A stretch of 8,201 nt of DNA from JBGPBY01 sp041481485 (GTDB lineage Bacteria > Acidobacteriota > Terriglobia > 20CM-2-55-15), in NCBI GenBank assembly GCA_041481485.1, contig JBGPBY010000335.1, forward strand, positions 1 to 8,201. The letters run 5' to 3'. Both the position numbers and the translations under genes were made by a program. The first letter of the stretch is position 1; each line of letters begins with the position of its first letter. The notes beneath the pieces were generated by a model that was given only the letters and a program-made list of their open reading frames with translations, was not told the DNA's origin and did not search any database. This document shows positions 1 to 7,217 of this stretch, piece after piece.

Positions 1-143
1 AGACCGCCCCTACAGTGGGGAATCGCGACTACAGCTTCGATCATACGTTGCTGTATTTCAGAAATGGGGCACTAAGGCTATGGTTGCGCTTCGAAGAACA
101 AATGCATTTCCTAAAGGCACTCTGCTTTTCCTGGATTGATTTT

Positions 144-190
144 CCACCGGCTGACGCCGGTGGCTATGGGGAGTGTCGCCGCTCCGCGGC
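144..190. repeat. Paired GC-rich hairpins downstream of ddl, probable dispersed palindromic repeat
   Basis: Two perfect stem-loops sit side by side. The first has arms 144-151 (CCACCGGC) and 156-163 (GCCGGTGG), an 8-bp stem with loop TGAC. The second has arms 178-182 (GCCGC) and 186-190 (GCGGC) with a 3-nt loop. They begin 24 nt beyond the ddl stop codon. Read in the direction of ddl transcription, neither stem is followed by a T run, so a classical intrinsic terminator is not supported. The compact paired palindromes resemble REP-like intergenic repeats of soil bacteria; that is recalled from general familiarity and cannot be confirmed without the rest of the genome. At the RNA level they could stabilise the 3' end of the operon transcript. 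The remainder of 1-213 shows no convincing gene. Confidence 0.5.
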
Positions 191-213
191 TTAAGAAAGG
201 CTTGCAGTGGTGC

Positions 214-1284
214 TTACTGCTCGTAGCGCGTTTTCAGTTTCTTCTTTTCCCGATGGCGCTCGAAGGCGAGTTCGATCAAACGGTCCACCAGTTGTGAATA
301 CGACATTCCACTGGCCTGCCAAAGCATCGGGTACTGGCTGATCGAGGTGAAGCCAGGAAGGGTGTTGATCTCATTGACATAAAACTTGCCCGTGGCTCTT
401 TCCAAAAACAGGTCAACCCGCCCGAGTCCCGAACCCTCCAGGACCTGAAACACCTTGCGGCCCAATTCCCGCGCCGTGCTCGTCTGCTCTTCGGTCAACG
501 GTGCAGGAATTAAAATCCGGGAATCATCATTGATGTACTTCGCCTGGTAGTCATAGAACTCTCGCGCCGGCACGACTTCGCCAGGTACGGAGACTACCGG
601 ATTATCATTTCCCAGAACTGCGACTTCGATTTCGCGCGCGTCGACTCCACGTTCCACCACGATCTTGCGATCGAACTGGGCCGCGCTTTCGAGCGCTGCC
701 CTCAGCTCGCCATCGTTGTGGACCTTCGTGATTCCGACTGACGAACCGAGATTTGCGGGCTTTACGAAAACGGGATATGGAAGGCTGCTGCTGTGATCGC
801 GAATGAACGGATCGATTTCGCTCGATCGAAGCGCCCAGTAATCGACGACGGGAAGACCGGCGTCCCGGAGCAAACGCTTCATCACGTCCTTGTCCATGCC
901 GACCGCGGATCCGAGGACGCCCGCTCCGACATAGGGCAAATCCGCCAGTTCCAGCAATCCCTGAATCGTTCCATCTTCGCCATATGTGCCATGGAGAACG
1001 GGAAAGACGACGTCGAATGCGGCGCGACTCTGTACGTCTGCGGAGATTGGGGCAGACTTGCCGTTGGAAAGTTCGCGGCGAATGGCCTGATCCGCCGGAA
1101 ACATTTTCATGGGCGTGCCCGATGAGAGCCAGCGTCCATCGTGATCGATCGCGATCGGAACCACTTCGTACTTTTCGGGATCCAGTGCACGTAATACAGA
1201 TTCGGCCGAGCGGAGAGAAACTTCATGCTCGCCGGACCTTCCTCCAAAGATGACTCCGACTCGAATCTTACGGGGCGTATTCAT
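214..1284 (-). CDS. ddl: D-alanine--D-alanine ligase
   Basis: ATP-grasp ligase that joins two D-alanines to make the D-Ala-D-Ala end of the peptidoglycan stem peptide, in the cytoplasm. The 356-residue length is usual for Ddl. Visible landmarks: the N-terminal FGGRSGEHEVSLRSA loop (residues 13-27), the HGTYGEDGTIQGLLE segment (98-112), YVGAG (118-122), MDKDVMKRLL (130-139), VFVKPANLGSSVGI (172-185), the EFYDYQAKY omega-loop signature (242-250) and the C-terminal NEINTLPGFTSIS metal/substrate motif (304-316). The Tyr-containing FYDY loop fits D-Ala rather than D-lactate as second substrate, by analogy with the VanA-type ligases. The ATG lies inside the 3' end of the threonine aldolase gene (17-nt overlap); a GGAG at 1298-1301 lies 13 nt upstream, slightly far, so translational coupling is likely. 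It is the last gene of the apparent operon. Confidence 0.97.
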   Translation of the reverse strand: MNTPRKIRVGVIFGGRSGEHEVSLRSAESVLRALDPEKYEVVPIAIDHDGRWLSSGTPMKMFPADQAIRRELSNGKSAPISADVQSRAAFDVVFPVLHGTYGEDGTIQGLLELADLPYVGAGVLGSAVGMDKDVMKRLLRDAGLPVVDYWALRSSEIDPFIRDHSSSLPYPVFVKPANLGSSVGITKVHNDGELRAALESAAQFDRKIVVERGVDAREIEVAVLGNDNPVVSVPGEVVPAREFYDYQAKYINDDSRILIPAPLTEEQTSTARELGRKVFQVLEGSGLGRVDLFLERATGKFYVNEINTLPGFTSISQYPMLWQASGMSYSQLVDRLIELAFERHREKKKLKTRYEQ

Positions 1285-2323
1285 TGGTTTTCACAATCTC
1301 CGATGCTGCCTCGATGGCCTTATCTACGGCGCTGGAATCGATTTCGAGATGGGTGACCATCCGCACTCGGACGGCATCCACAGGAAGCGCCAGAATGTCG
1401 CGCTTTTTCAACTCACCAATAAAATACGATGAGGACATGCCCGAACGGGTAATAGCAAAAATCACGATATTGGTTTGAACCCTTTCCGGATTCATCGCAA
1501 TCCCCGAAATCGATGACAGCCCTTCGGCCAGCCGTTTCGCATTTGCATGGTCGATGCCAAGCCGGCCGGGCCCCTCCTCCAATGCAATCAATCCTGCAGC
1601 GGCAAGCACGCCGGCCTGCCGCATTCCGCCTCCGAGCATTTTCCGGATGCTGCGGCAACGTTCAATCAATTCGTGTGAGCCGACGATCACCGATCCGACG
1701 GGAGCTCCGAGACCTTTGCTCAGACAAAACTGAATGGAATCGCATTTTGCAGTCATGTGCGCCACGTCTTCCTGCAGACAGGCCGCTGCATTGAAGATCC
1801 TCGCTCCGTCCATGTGAACGACGATTCCGATTTCGTGAGCCCTGTCGCAGATGTCATTCACCAGACCGGTTTCGTATACCGTGCCACCCGCCATGTTGTG
1901 GGTGTTTTCCAGTGCAATCATCGAGGTCTGGGGCCGGTAATAGATACGCGGCCGTATGCCACGCGAAATGGCGTCCCACGACAATATTCCATCCTGACCT
2001 GTAATCACGCGCGGCAAGACGCCGGCAACGGAACACATTCCCGCCATCTCATAGTTGTAGGTGTGCCCGGCCTCTTCGCAGATCACTTCCTGGCCCGGAC
2101 GAGTCTGCGCCATGATACAGGCGAGGTTTCCCATGCTGCCAGACGGCACAAATAACGCCGCCTCTCGACGGAAGACCTGCGCTGCGCGCTCCTGCAATCG
2201 ATTGACGGTGGGATCTTCCAGGAAGACATCGTCTCCGACGTCGGCTTTCGCCATCGCGGCTCGCATTGCCGCGGATGGCTTCGTTACGGTGTCGCTGCGA
2301 AGGTCGATAATGGTCCGGGCCAT
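1268..2323 (-). CDS. ltaE: Low-specificity L-threonine aldolase (PLP-dependent)
   Basis: PLP enzyme of the beta-eliminating lyase/threonine aldolase family (fold type I) that cleaves L-threonine or L-allo-threonine to glycine and acetaldehyde in the cytoplasm. It is 351 residues, close to the usual size. Motifs: DLRSDTVTKPS near the N terminus (residues 7-17), VGDDVFLEDPTVNRLQ (29-44), SGSMGNL (61-67), GHTYNYE with H87 in the position of the PLP-stacking histidine, HMDGARIFNAA (170-180, D172 and R175), and LSKGLGAPVGS with K203 as the Schiff-base lysine. The ATG has a good ribosome binding site (GAGGAA, 2329-2334, five bases away), which fixes this start even though it lies 40 nt inside hemW. 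The gene overlaps ddl by 17 nt at its 3' end. Stereospecificity (L-threonine versus L-allo-threonine) cannot be read from the sequence. Confidence 0.94.
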   Translation of the reverse strand: MARTIIDLRSDTVTKPSAAMRAAMAKADVGDDVFLEDPTVNRLQERAAQVFRREAALFVPSGSMGNLACIMAQTRPGQEVICEEAGHTYNYEMAGMCSVAGVLPRVITGQDGILSWDAISRGIRPRIYYRPQTSMIALENTHNMAGGTVYETGLVNDICDRAHEIGIVVHMDGARIFNAAACLQEDVAHMTAKCDSIQFCLSKGLGAPVGSVIVGSHELIERCRSIRKMLGGGMRQAGVLAAAGLIALEEGPGRLGIDHANAKRLAEGLSSISGIAMNPERVQTNIVIFAITRSGMSSSYFIGELKKRDILALPVDAVRVRMVTHLEIDSSAVDKAIEAASEIVKTNEYAP

Positions 2324-3411
2324 AACAATTCCTCGGTGACAGAACTTGCGAGAAGGCGGCCTTGCGGCGTCAGTTTCAGAATCGAACCGTCAAATTCAAC
2401 CAGCCCCTCGTGCTGGAATTGGTCCACTTTCAAAAACCACTCCGAAGGCAGAGCGAACCCAAATGTCCGGGACGCGGCGAGGACGTCAAACCCATGGCTT
2501 AGCCTGAGGCCCAGCATGAAAGTCTCCTCGATTTTCATCTGAAGCGTTAGTGTTTCCCTGCCCGAAACGGGAGACTGGTTTTCGTCGATTAAACGCGCGT
2601 ACTCCGACAACGATGCCGTGTTCCAAAACCGCTCGGTACCATCATACGAATGCGCGCCAACGCCAAATCCGCGATAGTGCAGACCGGTCCAGTACCCGAG
2701 GTTGTGACGGCATTCCTTTCCCGGCAAGGCCCAATTGGAAATCTCGTACTGCCGGTAGCCGGCCGAACTCAATCGTTCTGCTGCTTCCTGATAAAAGATG
2801 GCAAAGTCGTCGTCGCTTGTCCTTGCCGGCAGGTGGCGTCCCCATGCGCTGCGTTCTTCCTGATCGAGCAGATAAATGGAAACATGTTCCGGCCGCAATC
2901 GCACGACGCCTTCAAGATTCAAGATCCAGGTTTGCAATCTCTGATTGGGTAATCCGGCAATGAGATCCAGATTGACGTTGTTGAATCCTGCACGGCGAAT
3001 CATATCGTAATCGCGAAAGACCGAGTCGGATCGGTGGAGCCTTCCAGCGCGCTCGAGATCTTCATCCTCCAGCGACTGAACTCCCAGACTGATGCGTTGG
3101 ATACCGAGATCCCGGTATTGCACGAGCTTCTCCCATCCAACAGTTCCGGGATTGACTTCAATCGATACCTCTTCATCGGACTTTGGAATTACGCCAAGCA
3201 CCTCGCCGAGCAGGGACGGCGGAATGATGGAAGGGGTCCCCCCGCCAAAATAGATCGTGCCAGTTTCGCTAAGGCCCGAAGAGCGGATTTCCTGGATTAA
3301 TCTCCGGACATAGGGTTCGTACGCACTTTCCGCGGTCACCGCAACGGTAAACGCGCAGTAATAGCAGTGCTGTTCGCAGAAAGGGATGTGAATGTAGACT
3401 GATGCCTTCAT
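2284..3411 (-). CDS. hemW: HemW-type radical SAM heme chaperone (coproporphyrinogen III oxidase-like)
   Basis: Radical SAM protein of the HemN/HemW family, 375 residues from the chosen start. The N terminus KASVYIHIPFCEQHCYYCAF contains the CxxxCxxC iron-sulfur motif (C12, C16, C19) followed by A-F, without the fourth cysteine of true HemN (CxxxCxxCxC). Further landmarks are YFGGGTPS (54-61), EVNPGT (85-90), SLGVQS (108-113), DLIAGLPNQ (149-157) and HNLGYW (236-241), the HNxxYW signature of HemW. HemW proteins bind heme and act in its delivery rather than oxidising coproporphyrinogen, so a chaperone role is more likely than a catalytic HemN role. The reading frame stays open upstream to an ATG at 3474, but the start at 3411 is chosen because the family N terminus begins there and because its ATG forms an ATGA overlap with the stop of the VanZ-like gene. 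Its 3' end overlaps the threonine aldolase start by 40 nt. Confidence 0.93.
   Translation of the reverse strand: MKASVYIHIPFCEQHCYYCAFTVAVTAESAYEPYVRRLIQEIRSSGLSETGTIYFGGGTPSIIPPSLLGEVLGVIPKSDEEVSIEVNPGTVGWEKLVQYRDLGIQRISLGVQSLEDEDLERAGRLHRSDSVFRDYDMIRRAGFNNVNLDLIAGLPNQRLQTWILNLEGVVRLRPEHVSIYLLDQEERSAWGRHLPARTSDDDFAIFYQEAAERLSSAGYRQYEISNWALPGKECRHNLGYWTGLHYRGFGVGAHSYDGTERFWNTASLSEYARLIDENQSPVSGRETLTLQMKIEETFMLGLRLSHGFDVLAASRTFGFALPSEWFLKVDQFQHEGLVEFDGSILKLTPQGRLLASSVTEELLWPGPLSTFAATP
2329..2334 (-). promoter_or_regulatory. Ribosome binding site of the threonine aldolase gene, inside hemW
   Basis: GAGGAA on the minus strand, five bases before the ATG at 2323. It lies within the last coding section of hemW. 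It decides the aldolase start and shows that the 40-nt overlap of the two genes is genuine and not an over-long start call. Confidence 0.75.
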
Positions 3412-3872
3412 TCTGAAGTTCTTGTGACTCTCCATGCCGACATCAGCAGGATTGCACAAACGCCTCCGAGACAATCAAACCCAATGTCCCCGACGGACGA
3501 GGTCCGCGCCGGGACGTAAGACTGATGCAGTTCGTCCATTATCGCCGCTGCCGCGATACCAACGATGGTGAGGGTTCGCACCGTCAGTGGATTCCGGATA
3601 TCCAAGTGAACCGCGCGGTAGATCAGCATGCCCAATACACAGTATTCGGCAACATGCCCCACTTTTCGAATCACATGGTGAAGGAAGTCCAATTGGCCGA
3701 TTTCGAGCTGAGGCAAAAGGAATTTAAGAACCGGAAGAATGAAGTGCGATGTGTGTTCTGAGGAAAACAACTGCGTGGAAAATACGAACTGGATGGCGAG
3801 CATCGCGAACACCGGCAGCCAGTAGTGGACCAATCGGATAGACTTTGAAACCGCAGCGGTGGGACTCGTCAC
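3408..3872 (-). CDS. VanZ-like family membrane protein
   Basis: Small integral membrane protein of 154 residues, typical of VanZ-like proteins. Hydrophobic stretches lie at about 16-34, 72-88, 101-113 and 131-146. Conserved polar motifs sit between or at the edges of them: RKVGHVAEY (69-77), DELHQSYVPARTSSVGDIGFD (113-133, with D113, E114, H116, Q117, R123, D129, D133) and the following LGG. VanZ from the vancomycin-resistance element Tn1546 gives low-level teicoplanin resistance by an unclear route; most chromosomal VanZ-like proteins have no known function, so no symbol is given. The start codon is GTG; a GGAGAAG at 3884-3890 overlaps the end of the preceding gene (11 nt away), and no ATG start is available nearby. 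The gap to the preceding gene is 8 nt, and the stop codon overlaps the hemW ATG (ATGA). Its place in one operon with ddl suggests an envelope role, which is inference. Confidence 0.87.
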   Translation of the reverse strand: MTSPTAAVSKSIRLVHYWLPVFAMLAIQFVFSTQLFSSEHTSHFILPVLKFLLPQLEIGQLDFLHHVIRKVGHVAEYCVLGMLIYRAVHLDIRNPLTVRTLTIVGIAAAAIMDELHQSYVPARTSSVGDIGFDCLGGVCAILLMSAWRVTRTSE

Positions 3873-3880
3873 ACTCGGAA

Positions 3881-4639
3881 CTACTTCTCCACAATATTTA
3901 CCTTTACGACGACGTTCTTTTCGAATACGACAAACGTCTTTCGGAGTCCGCGGCCGTCATACTGCCATTGTTCCTGTTCAACGCCGTCCACGGTTTCCAT
4001 TGTCTTTCGATTTGGGCGTCCCATGGCGAGCACAACGGTGTCTTCGTCCATTCCGACTCGCGCTTCCTTCGCAATCACCGCTTCCTTAAACTCCGTAGGC
4101 AGCAACTCGACGCCCGTAGAGGTCAAATTGCGTTTCGTGAAATCGAGAACAGGAGAGAGATATTGCACCAATTGATCTGAAGTGAGGTCCGCGGGAATCT
4201 TCATGGGGAATGTCAGAGTGATCTTCGAACCGGTGGCCTTTTTGGTGTTGCTGGGCTGTGGTTGTTGAGTACCGACTGGCGCTCCACCAACTCCCACTTG
4301 TACATGGTCCATGAAAGACTTCTTGTCCTTGCCACCGCCATCCAGTTCGATATCAATGCTTTTATCGCTGAATTCAATTTTGGTCAGCGCCACGACGCGG
4401 CCGGTCTCCACCGATCGTCCGTTTTTTTGAATCTGCTTCTTCAGTTCTGTTTGATTGATGACGCCGCCGTCGGTGAGTTGAACCCCATCACCGCCAAACG
4501 GCAAATCGACACGAGCCGCAGCTTCTTCCGCGATGAGTTTTCGCACAATATCCGATTGCGCGCTTTCCGAAACCTGGGCCAGGCCGGCAATCGGAAAAGA
4601 CAGACAAAGAATGGCGAGACCAATACATCGGGGACGCAT
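3881..4639 (-). CDS. Secreted protein of unknown function with BamE/SmpA-like C-terminal domain
   Basis: 252 residues. The N terminus is a Sec signal peptide (MRPRC, hydrophobic IGLAILCLSFPIAGLAQ, probable cleavage near residues 19-22; no lipobox cysteine at that point), so the mature protein is periplasmic or beyond. Residues 25-110 are charged and of unrecognised fold; 115-135 form a Gly/Gln/Pro/Ser/Thr-rich linker; 138-180 appear beta-rich followed by a helical LTSDQLVQYLSPVLDF segment. Residues about 188-250 (VGMDEDTVVLAMGRPNRK, then EQWQYDGRGLRKTFVVFE and a short strand) have the spacing of a BamE/SmpA/OmlA domain: a helix ending in GxP, followed by strands with a W-Y pair. BamE itself is a short lipoprotein of the outer-membrane assembly machine, so membership of that complex is not implied. 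No strong ribosome binding site precedes the ATG. It sits 34 nt after the deacetylase and 8 nt before the VanZ-like gene. Confidence 0.72.
   Translation of the reverse strand: MRPRCIGLAILCLSFPIAGLAQVSESAQSDIVRKLIAEEAAARVDLPFGGDGVQLTDGGVINQTELKKQIQKNGRSVETGRVVALTKIEFSDKSIDIELDGGGKDKKSFMDHVQVGVGGAPVGTQQPQPSNTKKATGSKITLTFPMKIPADLTSDQLVQYLSPVLDFTKRNLTSTGVELLPTEFKEAVIAKEARVGMDEDTVVLAMGRPNRKTMETVDGVEQEQWQYDGRGLRKTFVVFEKNVVVKVNIVEK
3884..3890 (-). promoter_or_regulatory. Ribosome binding site for the GTG-started VanZ-like gene
   Basis: GGAGAAG on the minus strand, ending 11 nt before the GTG at 3872. It overlaps the last codons of the preceding secreted-protein gene, whose TAG stop follows directly. 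It supports the GTG start, although the spacing is on the long side. Confidence 0.5.
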
Positions 4640-4673
4640 AAATCAAGTCTAGCACTGGGCGGGGGTCAGAATT

Positions 4674-7199
4674 CTAGTTTTCAATGCTGACCAGATTGGC
4701 GAACAGACGGTAGGCGCCGGGAACCCCCGCGGGAAGCTGTCTGAAAAATCCGTAACCCGTATAAATGTAAGAACCTTTGCCGTATTTCGCATAAATCATA
4801 CCCCCCTGCTGGGGCTGCTCATTGGGATCAGCGCTTTCCAGAATTGGTGTGTATCGCGGATCCCAGGCGCTGAGAAAATAATTGCCCCGCTCCTGAACCC
4901 ATCCGTCGAAATCGCCGGCGGTGATCTTGTTGGGTATATTGAATGCGGAAAGGGCAGGGTCCAGAATTTTCACTGCCGCCTCTTCGTTGGTCACTCGGCC
5001 GTTGTCGTTGATCGTAAAAGGGTACGGACCAAAGGCATTGCGCTGAGTCTCGGAAGCGCGGTTGTATTGAACAATCAGGGTGCCTCCGTTGGATACCCAG
5101 TCGAGCAGCCTCTTGTTATACGACACCAGATCGTCGCGAACGCCATAGGCACGAATTCCAAGCACGATGGTCTGGAATTTGCTCAGATCTCCCGTGGCAA
5201 GATCCTGAGCCGTCAGGTTGGTGACTTTGACGCCAAGTTGCTGGAGGGCTTCAGGAATCTTATCCCCGGCTCCATCGACGTATCCCACCGATGTGACCAG
5301 AGTCTTCACATCGAACACTTCGGCTTTGGATTCTGCGGGACTGTAAACGTAGTGCGTTTCAATGTGCGGGTACGAAATGGCGGTGTATCCGGTCTTGAAC
5401 TCCTGATTGTCAGTCTTTGCCGTTGCCGAGACGTTGAAATTTCCAGCGGCTGCAGGAGCCGTAACCATAAACTGGGCCGTCGCCAGTTCTCCCTGACGCG
5501 TAAACTTCAATACTCGCGATGCGGGTTCCACCGTCCACCCGGCAGGTATAGTCAGACGAACTTCGCTTTCGATTGCTGCAGGATTCTGATTTTCGACGGT
5601 TACCGTAAATTCTTTTTTATGGTTTCCTCCGAGTGGAATGACGGCAATATCCGGAGCAACGCGAACAGACAATGCAGGAACCACCTTGACCAGGCTGCGC
5701 TGTTCTCCAAACATTCCATCGGTACGCCGGTACTGGGCAGGCACTTCCATGGAAATCACGGCGCCGTTGTAATCCAGCTGGGCATGAGTTTCGAGTAACG
5801 GAGGATCGAAAGGCATACTTGCCGCGGCTCCGTCCGGCCAGACGAAGCGATCATTCTGGCGCGGAACCTTCAGCCAGTAGGGTTGAGTAAACTCGGCATT
5901 CGCAGGAACCGTGACGCTGAAGACCTGATCCATCTTCTGACCGGGCTGCAGCGTACCGGTGGGATTACGCGCCGTTTCAGTCCAGCCCGTGGGCAGATCG
6001 GTGGTGATGCGGGGGCTGGAGAACTGAAGTGGTCCGCCATTGATGATACTGACGGTGAGATTGAAATTCTGACCGGGCACCACAGTTTCATCCGCCGCTA
6101 TTACGTCCAGAACCAGGCCGGCCGCGAGTCTCAGGGCTTCCTGAAAATCCGCTTCCTTCTTGCTCAGCAGGAACTGTACCTGTTCGTTCGTGGATTTGGT
6201 GCGCATCCGCTGGAGCTGCTGCAAGGCCGCTGCAAGGTTCGGCACGATATCGGAAGGATGCAGGAGATTGACATGCTGGCGTACGTCCGTAATGCGTTGT
6301 TCCAATTCCGCAGCATCGGATGAAATGGAAGAGTCCAGTTGGCCTAGATCGCTGACCTTGTAAACCACCCCGTCGAAAAAGCCTGCATTATCCGCGACGG
6401 TGACCGTTTTCTGTACCAGTTGGAGACTGGTGTTGCTCGGTCCTTTGTTTTGGGCGGCGCCCTGAGATTGGGATCGATGCAGACTGCGCCCCTCCGCGGC
6501 GATTTCCGAGTAGGAACGTCCGAGAGCGAGATCGAATTCACCGACATTAATAGTGACTCCGGCGCCCTGCCCGCCGCGCATCCCACCATTCAGGTAAAGT
6601 TTCTTGGCCTGCCAGGGTTTTCCATATTCGGGATAAAGACTCGCATCTGCCGCAGCTTTGAACGCTTCCTGAGTGACGATACCGGCGACTTGATGGTGGC
6701 CGTGTCCATCCATCGGTGTGCCTGTAAATCGCGACACAATAATTTCGGGCCGAAATTGCCGGATCACACGGACAAAGTCGCCAAGCACCTTGTCGTGTCC
6801 CCATTTTTGAAAACCTTCATCCGAGGTTTTAGAAAATCCAAATTCATACAGCGGTGTAAAAAACTGCTGGGCGCCATCGAGACGGCGTGCAGCGAGCAAT
6901 TCTTCAGTCCGGATGACTCCGAGATCTTCAAACAGCTCCGTGCCGAGCAGGTTTTGTCCACCGTCGCCCCGGGTCGCCGAGAGATAAGCAGTTCGCACTC
7001 CTCGTCCACGAGACAGCCATGCCAGCAACGCACTGTTCTCATCGTCCGGATGCGCACCGGTATGAAGCACGCTCGCCACCACGTCCAGACGATTGAGAGC
7101 CTGCGACAACCCCATCGCGCCGCGATCTTCTGCGGGTGGAAACGTGGCAGCCGAAATCGACGCCACAAGCAACAGAAGCAGTACGATTTTGGTCTTCAT
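4674..7199 (-). CDS. Secreted PIG-L/LmbE family deacetylase with NEW3-like and amidotransferase-like domains
   Basis: 841 residues. A Sec signal peptide covers about 1-18 (KTK then LLLLLVASISAA). The PIG-L catalytic domain spans about 42-250: TGAHPDDE (47-54) gives H50 and D53, and DGHGHHQVAG (164-173) gives the distal histidine of the zinc site; ATRGDGGQN and RTEEL are further family landmarks. PIG-L enzymes remove N-acetyl groups from sugar-linked GlcNAc; here the export signal implies a periplasmic or extracellular glycan or glycoside, but the substrate is unknown. A helical, charged section (295-360) is followed by two beta-rich segments of the NEW3 type (about 370-450 and 510-600). The last 210 residues (IVLGIRAYGVRDD, WVSNGGTLIVQYN, then YGKGSYIYTGYGFFRQLPAG) resemble a class I glutamine-amidotransferase/ThuA-like fold; I see no catalytic cysteine, so this part is likely structural or binding. 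The gene begins 18 nt after the YdeI-like gene; only a distant AGGA precedes its ATG. Confidence 0.9.
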   Translation of the reverse strand: MKTKIVLLLLLVASISAATFPPAEDRGAMGLSQALNRLDVVASVLHTGAHPDDENSALLAWLSRGRGVRTAYLSATRGDGGQNLLGTELFEDLGVIRTEELLAARRLDGAQQFFTPLYEFGFSKTSDEGFQKWGHDKVLGDFVRVIRQFRPEIIVSRFTGTPMDGHGHHQVAGIVTQEAFKAAADASLYPEYGKPWQAKKLYLNGGMRGGQGAGVTINVGEFDLALGRSYSEIAAEGRSLHRSQSQGAAQNKGPSNTSLQLVQKTVTVADNAGFFDGVVYKVSDLGQLDSSISSDAAELEQRITDVRQHVNLLHPSDIVPNLAAALQQLQRMRTKSTNEQVQFLLSKKEADFQEALRLAAGLVLDVIAADETVVPGQNFNLTVSIINGGPLQFSSPRITTDLPTGWTETARNPTGTLQPGQKMDQVFSVTVPANAEFTQPYWLKVPRQNDRFVWPDGAAASMPFDPPLLETHAQLDYNGAVISMEVPAQYRRTDGMFGEQRSLVKVVPALSVRVAPDIAVIPLGGNHKKEFTVTVENQNPAAIESEVRLTIPAGWTVEPASRVLKFTRQGELATAQFMVTAPAAAGNFNVSATAKTDNQEFKTGYTAISYPHIETHYVYSPAESKAEVFDVKTLVTSVGYVDGAGDKIPEALQQLGVKVTNLTAQDLATGDLSKFQTIVLGIRAYGVRDDLVSYNKRLLDWVSNGGTLIVQYNRASETQRNAFGPYPFTINDNGRVTNEEAAVKILDPALSAFNIPNKITAGDFDGWVQERGNYFLSAWDPRYTPILESADPNEQPQQGGMIYAKYGKGSYIYTGYGFFRQLPAGVPGAYRLFANLVSIEN

Positions 7200-7217
7200 G
7201 ATGACCGGAATTGTATC

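Noticed and set aside
1..34. Short repeated word CTACAG (11-16 and 29-34) and the CCCCTACAGTGGGG mini-inverted repeat near the left edge
   Set aside because: Too short to support a repeat call. It may be the edge of another dispersed repeat continuing outside the window, but that cannot be judged here.
144..163. Intrinsic terminator of the operon
   Set aside because: The stem is strong, but on the ddl strand it is followed by AAAATC rather than a T run. A T run precedes it on the plus strand only by position and does not follow the hairpin there either.
3412..3474. Upstream extension of hemW to the ATG at 3474
   Set aside because: The extra residues do not belong to the HemW family N terminus, and the ATG at 3411 forms a clean ATGA junction with the VanZ-like gene.
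5067..5798. 243-codon open frame on the plus strand
   Set aside because: It is antisense to the C-terminal half of the deacetylase, with an unnatural residue composition and no motif; a shadow of the codon bias of the real gene.
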